A stretch of 64,000 bases of DNA from Brachynemurus nebulosus (lineage: Eukaryota > Arthropoda > Insecta > Neuroptera > Myrmeleontidae): positions 171,279,498-171,343,497 of the forward strand of contig JAPWDM010000001.1 in assembly GCA_035578155.1 (NCBI GenBank). The letters are read 5' to 3'. The notes beneath the pieces were generated by a model. The model made no database searches, had not been told where the DNA came from, and saw nothing but the letters and a program-made list of their open reading frames with translations. Positions 56,626-64,000 of the stretch are shown here, in pieces. The position numbers and the translations under genes were made by a program. How positions within the stretch are numbered: position 1 is the stretch's first letter; each line of letters begins with the position of its first letter.

Positions 56626-59600
56626 ATGGCTTTTTTTGATAATAAATTATGGTTGCTTTCTCATATTCGTAATTCCTTCATCTGTACTGATGATACAGGT
56701 AATAAAAAATTGTTTTTAGTTTGTTTTTAAGGTTATGTTACCATTTTCTAAATAGGACAAATTTGAAAATAATTTTATTAATTGAATCCACCGGAAAATC
56801 ATTTCTTATTTTAATGTAATCGTGGAAAATTTGAATAGAAAACGTACTCATCAGATAATTATCAGAGCATTTTTGCTTTACTGGAGCCTGTTTATGCGTC
56901 TGTGTTATGAATCCCTAAAATATAAACATTTTTCTTTATTATTATTTAGGGATGTGCGAAACAGTAATGGCCGGGGAAGATATTCCAAAACAGCTACCCC
57001 GAGAATCCAGTCATGATACTTATCCCGGATTCGATGAGAGTAGTGACGATGATGAAATGGATTTGCCGGAATCGTATGAGATTCAATCGAATTATTTCGA
57101 TAGCACCAATTATCGCCAACGTTCAAATACAGCTCAGTATATTGAAAAAATGAATATAGCTCGGAAAAAAGCGGCAAAAATTAAAAACGTGAAATGGGAA
57201 AATACACAGACGAATTTAACTAATGAAGAGAAATTGGAGCTATTTACGAAAAAAGAGTGTCACCGTACTAGTGTTGAGCACAGTGGTGAAATGAAACGAA
57301 CTTCAATGTTAACTGACTTAATTGCCAAAACTGCTAATCTTCCAAAAAATCCGTTTATCGAGTATTCAAATTATGACGGTAGCGCGCGAGTTGATGTTCC
57401 TATTAGAAAATATAAAATATTTATTACGATGTTGCCGGAGAGTGAACGAAATTATCCAATGATTGTGTGTGTGGTGTCCTCAGCTAGGGTTATAGACTTA
57501 ATTGGTTTATCTTTATTAAAATTCAGGTACTTACAATTAATTTTAAATTAATATTAACACCTTTGCTTATTGAGACGAGTTACTTGTTCAGCATATAGGC
57601 AATATAAAATATTTCAAGTATACATCTTTGCATAAAATTGATGTCATCTATGTTATTTTATCTATGGTAAAATTTTAAATGCGTTGACCACTATTACTAT
57701 GGAGATTAGACAAGGAGACGAAACTTATAGTCTTATATGCATATATGAGAGGAATTGACAAAATTGGTCAGGAAAATGGTAAATATAAGGCTTTCTTTTT
57801 TTACCACTCGCGGCGCCAATAATGCTCGAATACTGATGTGAATATAGCGAATATAGAGTAACATAAAACGGATAAGACAGAATGTGAATACAGTACTTAT
57901 TCTCAAATGGAAACACGTCGGGACTGGGGAAGTGAGTGTTTCCATTTGAGAATCACCAATGTCGGTTGATGATATTTAATAATAAGGAAATACATAGAAA
58001 TTACATATCTATGAAATAAACTCTTATAGTTAATTACTTTATACGGCGGATATCCAATGGTGCTGACTCCGATTTTACATAGTGACGTCAGCGAATTATA
58101 TAATATACAATATAAATGACGCGACGCAAAATAAAAATTCTTAAGTTTATTTTAAAAACGATCGAAAGCCCACTTTATAACTGAGTTGAAGATTGAAAAA
58201 GATTCCAGAAAATTCTATTCAAAAGCTAACAAAGATAGTATAGAAGCTCGCGTTTCCATTTGAGAGTAGGTACTATACCGCTTTCGTATCCGACGAACAC
58301 GAGTGCCATCTTTGATTTGGACACTTTTTTGAATACATTGAGTTTCGTCTCCTTGTCTAATCTCCATAACTATTACCATTGAATTTACATAAGGCTGGTC
58401 GTCCTTTGGATGCGGAAACGTGCAATATTTAATTCGGACGAATACGCATGAAAACGGACGAACGATCCAAACAGCTATGAAGCTATATATCCTCGTCCAT
58501 TGAAAGCGTCTCGTTCGTCCGTTTCCGTGCGTATAATTGCAATGTGTGAACAAATCCAATTTTGTTTGGATTTTTTCGCGCGAAGAAGTCCGAACGTTCC
58601 ATGAGATTTTTATTTTTATTGAGATGAAACTGAAGGTAAATTACAATTATAACTGTGTACCTTTGCATATTACGTGCCACAAAATGTTATTTACGTATTT
58701 TTATAGCATCTATAGCTTGAGAAAAAGAAAATTAAAAAGAAAAATACTGACAAATATTGAGCTAGTGGTAGACATATCATTTAGGACGAACGACAAACGT
58801 GCGTAATCGTCTGAATCAAATATATTCCAGTTGTCCGCAAACAATGGACGACCAGCCTAAGAAGAGTAGTCAAGTTATTTGAAATAAACTTATTGTGACA
58901 GCTGATATTTTTTAATGGAAAAAAGTGTTCATCGATTTATTTAATACAGCTAAATCTTTTTTTATGCAGTAGTTTTTTGTGCCGTTTTAGAGAAAATTTC
59001 CATTAAAGTGCGTAATATAAATCAAGAGCAAGAGAAAGTAAGAAAATTAAATTATAATATAGTATATAATATAGTATAACTAACTATAATAACTTTCTTT
59101 GGAAAAAAATTAATTTACAATGGTTTTTAAGGGGAGGTTTACTTGAGAGTCGTTAAAAAAAATCGATTTTTTTTTTTTTTGCAGAAATTGGTAGCTAATT
59201 ATGTGTAGAATATGTTCCTAAAGTGATTTTGCTGAAAATAATTTAAGGGAAGGTTTATTTGAGATTTGATAAAAAAAAAATCGATTTTTTTTGCCGAAAT
59301 TGATAGCAAATTATGTGTAGAATATGTCCCCAAAGTGATTTTACTGAAAATAATTTAAAAACAAGATTCTTGCACATTAACCGAATCCAGCTTTCTATAA
59401 AAAAAAATTCAAAAAACGTAGTTCACGCAATAATGGGTATTAAATATAAAATTTTGAAAATACGTTTCTTTATATATATTTTATAATATCTCAGAACTAT
59501 ATTTTTGGAACTGGTGGACACGATAACTCAAAAACTATTCGATGGATCCTTTTTTTAAATTTTTTATTTTAAAGATAATTCAATTCTTCGGCACCTCTAC

Positions 59601-62600
59601 TTAAGTTCGATACACTTTCAATATTTTTTTTATTTTTAAATTTACTTTAAAGAGCGAAAAATAAGACAAAAATCGTAATCAAAAGTTCAGACATCCGCCA
59701 TTTTTTTTCAGCAATTTATTGATATTACAGGTAGAGGTGCCGGTACTCTTCATATATTTTATAAATCTTTTTTGTTTTTGGATTTCGGTGGTTTATTACC
59801 GGCGCTAGGATGTCCACCACTAAGGCATTGGATTTTCGGATCGTCACACTGCACTATCTATAAAATGGACACTTTTTTATATTTTTTCTTGAAAAATTTT
59901 TTTTGTGTAGTTCAATACTTAATAAATATGTGCACAAAATTTGAAATTGATATTTACTTCCATTCTTGAGAAAAAAATTCTAGAAAAATACATAATTTTT
60001 AAGGACTCTCGAGTAAACCTCCCCTTAAGCATTTAATCAGTACATTGCATAAGAATATAGGTTATTGCATCATTTAATTTTTTTATAGATGTATTTTTCA
60101 GAGTTTTGATAATATAAAAAGAAATAAAACGTTATGTGTAAATTAATACTTTATTTTATTTAGAAAAGCAACTTCTAAACAAATCGTGAGGTTTTGAGCG
60201 TTCTGAGTTATGTATTTTCGACAAAACTTTTTATAGCTATTTACGAAGTTTTTGAACATATTTTTTTGCGATTTTTTTATGCGGTGGATAGGAACCGCAT
60301 AAAAAAAGGTTTACCTGTATTTTATGTTATATTTGTAAAAACTAATGTAATATAAAAGAATATCAGTTAGTCACTTACTAGTAGTTTCTAACTGTAACCT
60401 AAGATTATATATATTTTAATGTCATTAAAAGTGTGTTAATTTCAATCGAAAAAATTTCTCAATGTGCATCATTAATGGTGTTTAAGTATCCTTTCAAAAA
60501 AGTAAATGGTTTGTGATCAAATATAAATACTTTATAAGTTTATATAAAAGATGTCATAATTCAGGGATTCTCAGATTTTTTCCGCGGACACCTGTTTAAT
60601 TATAAACTCAAAATTGTACCTCTTTCTATAAAAATTTCCAAAAAAATAGATTGCAAGAACTTAGCAACGATATCATTTTAGACGGGAAGGTAAAATATAT
60701 TTAAAAAAAATGCGAAATCAGCTAAATATAGCACATATTTTTAATGATACGAGTGAATCAGATCACACTGGTAATTATTGCTTATGGCCCCCATTATTTT
60801 TGAATTATATTGAAATAATTTGAAAAGACATTTTCCAAAGATCCACTGCTGCAAGCGATAGAAATAAATAATTAGCTGTTTTACGCGAAAGTTTGGAAAA
60901 TCGACTTCATCTTACTACTCAAAACAAAAAAATCTGTATTTAATTTTGACATTTTTATTATCAGATATTTCCAGAAATGTTTCATGCTACTTAATAATTA
61001 AGTTTGATTTTACATTTACTATTAAAATCGAAAATAGATTCTAACTTTTATACTCTACTCATGTACTTTTATCCATGACATTTTGGTATTACAATGTAAT
61101 AATTGTTTGACCTTTCGGCCACTACATAAATTTGACCGTATACCCTAGACATCTGACGGACGTAGTTTCAGCAGTACGCGTATTTCAATTTGAAAAATCC
61201 TGTTTTAAATAAATTAAGAGCAAATTATACTCTCTAAATTAAGTCAAATAGTTTCCATAAAACATACTAGTTTAGTATTCGGATTAGTCAGAGTTTTTAA
61301 GCAAAGTAAATGTCAGTTTATTTAGATAAATCATACCAGTATAAATGTCTTTAACCCTAGAATCATAGGTACACGTCAAAACGACGAACGAACTTCTCTA
61401 CCTGCTGCAATACTACAACTTGTCGGTACTTGCTTGCTGTGAAATTTCTGTTATCTAATTTATTTGTTATATCACATAAGACGTATTTATTTTGTTTATA
61501 GTCATTGTCGTTTCGTTTGTATTGAAATAGTGTCCGTCAAAAGGACCTCGATGTATGATTACGCGATGTTTTTTTTCTTTTTTAAGATTTTGTACTTCAC
61601 ATATAAAAGTTTTCCTAATTTTTCTAAAATTTATTAAAGATATGCATGTTATAATAAAATTAATTTATTCAATGATTATAATAATGTGAAAGATGATTAC
61701 AGCTGTTTGACTTATAGAGACATAATACTGAAGTTTTAATATATTGAATCGAAAACTAAAGAATGCGTTTCAAGTGACTTAATAAAAGATTAGCAATTTA
61801 TTTTGTGGAAAATATTTTAATTTTTATTATTTTTTGAGATCTTATTCGAAAAATTACTAACAAATTTTAGAAAATTTACAAATGTGCCTAATGGGGAAAT
61901 AACTACATATCTATAGGAATATTTCTGACTGAGAAATTTCACATTCTGTAAAGTCACACATAAATTAATTATCTGAAACACATGTTTTATGATACAATTG
62001 ATGTATTTATCTATTTTTTAATTCTTATAATGAAAATATGCTTTGATAAAAAGATTAAAAAAATTAATAAATATTTACATTAAGAAATTTTTCCAAATCC
62101 AATTTTTTTAAATATTTTGTTCGCTTTTGTAGTATTGTTATGTAAAAAAATGTTTTTTACAAATAAACTCTAAAACTCTCCGTAAAAAATCCATCCGTCA
62201 AAACAACGTCGATGTATGATTAACGTTTCTCGTAGACCAACGTATGATTCTAGGGTTAATATCGGTTTTTCTAAAGCGGCTCCTTATTTTCATTTATTTT
62301 TATTATTATTTTTTTATTATTTGAGTTAAATGAAAAAAAAAAATAAGCCTTATATGCGAACGAAGTGGCGCATATAAACGTAAATATTATTGCTTTATTT
62401 AGTTACAACTCTTTGCATAGGGCAGCCTATCAGAAAAGGGGGCCTTGCAAAATTCCAACTTGCCCACTTTCAATTTTAGTCTTGTACCGCTATTGACATT
62501 GATCAACGTTGGCATCCAATAACTAACACTGACCGTGTAAATAGCTATTAAAGATAAAATTTTAAAGAAATAAATTATTAACGTATTACTACCATTTTTT

Positions 62601-63530
62601 ATATTTGTAGTATGACGCATCCTGAATATCCGTTTAAATCAATATCTCACTACGATTTATACATAACTGAAGACGATGGCGAAATGGATAAAGATTTCCC
62701 GCCGTTGGACACTCGAGAATGTATAAATAAGTTTCGTTTTAATTGCTTAAGTTTAGTCGAACATAAACATAAAAAGAGTATTAGTTTCGAATCCACGGAG
62801 TTGCACCAGCGGAATAAAGAATTGAATGAAAGGAGGGAGGAAAAAGTTTCAAGTAAGTTCAAGATGAACTCTGTGAGCCCATGGAACTTTATTTCAATCG
62901 AAATTTTTCACTTCCAGATCTAAATAAATACAAACCACCAAGTCAAGAAGCCGACGATTACACCAAATTACGTAATTACACTGGAGCCGTTTTGGCGCCA
63001 ATATATAAATGTTTTAAAGTCTACATAATAAATAAAGTACGCGCGAAAACCGAGGTAAATTTAGGCGTTAGCGGCGAAAAAATTGAAATAGATCCGGTAC
63101 AACAGAAAAACAACAAATTTTGGGTCCGTCAAAAACCTGTAACCTACCAAATGGATAATATTGCGTGGTGCGAAATTCTAGACGATTCGAAAAATTCACG
63201 AACAACATTTCGACTAGTTTATACACTCACGCCAGGACTTGGTGTTGATAATACATTTCTAGGTAATTGAAAAATTTTGCAATTCTTGCCTCGCGATGTA
63301 CTGAAGACAAAATTTTATTTTTAGCGTCTGCCAACACATCAGTATTGAAAACGTCACCTAGTTTTAAACATCACGATTTTGAAACGGACAAGAGTACGGC
63401 TCATGAAATCGTGCAAAAAATCAATTATATTTTGGAATTAAGGTCTAGTACTAGTCGTAAAGATTATCTGACAATCAAAGAGCGTAAATCGAATCGAAGG
63501 CGAAGTTTTCATTTAGTGAAAAGGACGTAA
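56626..63530 (+). CDS. Sin1: SIN1 / MAPKAP1, TORC2 subunit (5 exons, 480 aa)
   Basis: Exons: 56626-56698, 56950-57526, 62611-62852, 62918-63262 and 63325-63530; all introns are GT-AG and the phases agree. The start M-A-F-F-D-N...L-L-S-H-I-R-N-S-F...T-D-D-T-G-M-C-E is the invariant SIN1 N-terminus. R-Q-R-S-N-T-A-Q (residues ~80-87) is the conserved site phosphorylated by Akt/S6K in mammals (human Thr86). The CRIM domain, which presents substrates such as Akt to TORC2, spans ~157-267 (N-P-F-I-E-Y-S...[10 protein letters not shown]...[14 protein letters not shown]). The PH-like domain spans ~328-465 (Y-K-C-F-K-V...[11 protein letters not shown]...F-W-V-R-Q-K-P...[11 protein letters not shown]). 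Only ~55 residues separate them, against >100 in human, so the Ras-binding domain appears absent. The protein ends in a basic tail (R-R-R-S-F). Confidence 0.95.
57685..58380. repeat. Diverged inverted repeat in SIN1 intron 2
   Basis: ATGGAGATTAGACAAGGAGA at 57699 is repeated, inverted, as TCTCCTTGTCTAATCTCCAT near 58350. Inside, TATTCTCAAATGGAAACAC pairs with a copy at 57935-57952 (perfect 17-bp hairpin) and with CGCGTTTCCATTTGAGAG near 58250. It looks like a collapsed foldback element. Confidence 0.6.
58393..58857. mobile_element. PIF/Harbinger-like MITE (TAA target)
   Basis: GGCTGGTCGTCCTTTGGATG and AACAATGGACGACCAGCC are inverted ends with TAA directly repeated outside (58390-58392 and 58858-58860), the 3-bp TWA target of PIF/Harbinger. 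The inner CGTTCGTCCGTTTCCGTGCG repeats recur. No transposase. Confidence 0.75.
58947..60317. mobile_element. Family K element, complete copy carrying MITE L
   Basis: CAGCTAAATCTTTTTTTATG and GCATAAAAAAAGGTTTACCTG are the ends with TA on both sides. Sequence on both sides of the inserted L element continues the K body known from 6.9 kb (ACTATAATAACTTTCTTTG before, GCATTTAATCAGTACATTGC after). Confidence 0.8.
59131..60024. mobile_element. TTAA-flanked MITE (family L) nested in K
   Basis: GGGGAGGTTTACTTGAGAGT and ACTCTCGAGTAAACCTCCCC are inverted ends, with TTAA at 59127-59130 and 60025-60028. The first ~115 bp, including the TTAA and a GGGAAGGTTTATTTGAGA version of the end, are duplicated in tandem at ~59243. 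Confidence 0.85.
61355..62255. mobile_element. piggyBac-like MITE, copy 2 (uninterrupted)
   Basis: TTAA lies at 61351 and 62256, with CCCTAGAATCATAGG and CGTATGATTCTAGGG ends. It is colinear, in reverse orientation, with 22333-24971 minus the hAT insertion. The empty hAT site with a single ATCTATTT lies near 62010. Confidence 0.9.
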
Positions 63531-63599
63531 CAGAATTGTTGTTATTTAAAAAAAATTGTATTATATAATATATAATTGTTAAATTATTTAAAATTATTG

Positions 63600-63605
63600 A
63601 ATAAA
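63600..63605 (+). terminator. SIN1 poly(A) signal
   Basis: AATAAA 70 bp after the SIN1 stop codon, in AT-rich 3' untranslated sequence; it is the first canonical hexamer after the gene. Confidence 0.7.
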
Positions 63606-63739
63606 GATTTATAAAATTTTATATTAATTATATCATCAGAAGATTGTTATTTTTATATTTCATATCTACCTTCTTGAGTTTACTTAAGCAGTTAATTATA
63701 AATCGGTATTTAAATTCTGGGAATCGACAGAACTGTTGT

Positions 63740-64000
63740 CCAAAAGCGTCGTTTTGGAACGATGTGTATATGGGCCATTTAGAGTAGACTGACTTATCAA
63801 AAAGTCAGTTTAAAATAGTCAGACGTCAGATCAGTTTCAGTTAATCTAACGGTATAACGAATGCCATGAAGCTTCTTTATTTAAGAATGCTTTATGGCTT
63901 CATGACATTAGTAGTATTTAGCGTATTTCGTATCCCTTTTCTTTGACTATAAAAGGATGTATTTTTTAATAAACTGTATGATCAATCCATCAATCAGATG
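63740..64000. other. Possible LTR-like segment at the window edge
   Basis: A stretch less AT-rich than its surroundings has repeated GACTGACTTATC/AAGTCAG-type motifs and a stem (GCCATGAAGC / GGCTTCATG). CTATAAAAGG follows at 63948, and AATAAA lies about 15 bp further on, an arrangement seen in compact LTRs. The partner copy and any coding region would lie outside the window, so this is only a suggestion. Confidence 0.25.

Larger units (their letters stand above)
57527..62610 (+). other. SIN1 intron 2, filled with transposable elements
   Basis: Donor CAG|GTACTT and acceptor ATTTGTAG|T split the CRIM domain after residue 216. The other introns of the gene are 251, 65 and 62 bp. The excess here is largely explained by the inverted repeat at 57.7-58.4 kb, a Harbinger-like MITE, a K element carrying a TTAA MITE, and a piggyBac-like MITE. 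No alternative SIN1 exon with a recognisable Ras-binding fold was seen inside. Confidence 0.85.

Noticed and set aside
57725..58559. Overlapping minus-strand frames in SIN1 intron 2 (for example the one at 58215-58559)
   Set aside because: They fall in a foldback repeat and the Harbinger-like MITE; the coding-like E-I-R-Q-G-D-E-T phrase is repeated only because the DNA is inverted-duplicated.
62881..63270. Independent short genes starting at internal Met codons in the SIN1 region
   Set aside because: The frames are joined by GT-AG introns of 65 and 62 bp in matching phase into one SIN1 reading frame.
1..64000. CRISPR arrays, bacterial operons, rRNA and tRNA genes
   Set aside because: The tandem repeats lack unique spacers of uniform length, splicing and TE content are eukaryotic, and no cloverleaf or rRNA core sequence could be read with confidence.

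Overview
The window looks like a piece of a large, AT-rich, repeat-laden arthropod (most likely insect) nuclear genome. The reasons are spliced genes with 62-65 bp introns beside a 5 kb intron, and dense debris of mariner, Tc1, piggyBac, hAT, Harbinger-like, Helitron, Penelope and RNase H-bearing LINE elements. I cannot place the order from sequence alone. There is no bacterial-type operon, rRNA, CRISPR array or tRNA that I can support.

The one complete host gene is at the right end: SIN1 (MAPKAP1), the TORC2 subunit, on the + strand from 56626 to 63530. It has five exons, 480 codons plus stop, and a poly(A) signal at 63600. Its CRIM and PH-like regions are recognisable, but the Ras-binding domain that vertebrate SIN1 carries between them appears to be missing. 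Intron 2 (5.1 kb) is swollen by at least four inserted elements. At the left edge, a partial minus-strand gene (1-163) encodes the N-terminus of an insect RNase H-like/exonuclease-like protein. A few short exon-like open frames (9752-9899, 9960-10119, 16446-16521, 39247-39404) may belong to unidentified genes.

Layout: 0.3-2.6 kb is a large inverted-repeat element whose arms are 21-bp minisatellite arrays around an unrecognised ORF. A broken piggyBac transposase with a tandemly repeated 3' tail follows (2.6-4.0 kb). From 4 to 21 kb lie MITEs of several families, a 5'-truncated LINE with a 13-bp target duplication (17.5-18.2 kb) and a Penelope GIY-YIG fragment (20.9-21.2 kb). At 22.1-25.0 kb elements are nested three to four deep, and a second copy of the outer piggyBac-like MITE at 61.4-62.3 kb preserves the empty hAT target. 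From 26.9 to 33.4 kb there are further foldback elements and a mariner fragment. From 34 to 47.6 kb a repeat family with an internal (TA)n tract recurs four times (a fifth copy lies at 5.2 kb), and TA-targeting transposons sit inside its tracts. At 42.7-43.6 kb a mariner has lost its catalytic core. At 47.9-48.3 kb there is a non-autonomous Helitron, at 48.6-49.6 kb a ~168-bp satellite, and at 50.1-51.7 kb a palindrome of two head-to-head half Tc1 elements.

Most long open frames outside SIN1 are artefacts of the minisatellite, the (TA)n tracts or transposon remnants. Functional statements below are family knowledge or inference unless a motif is cited.
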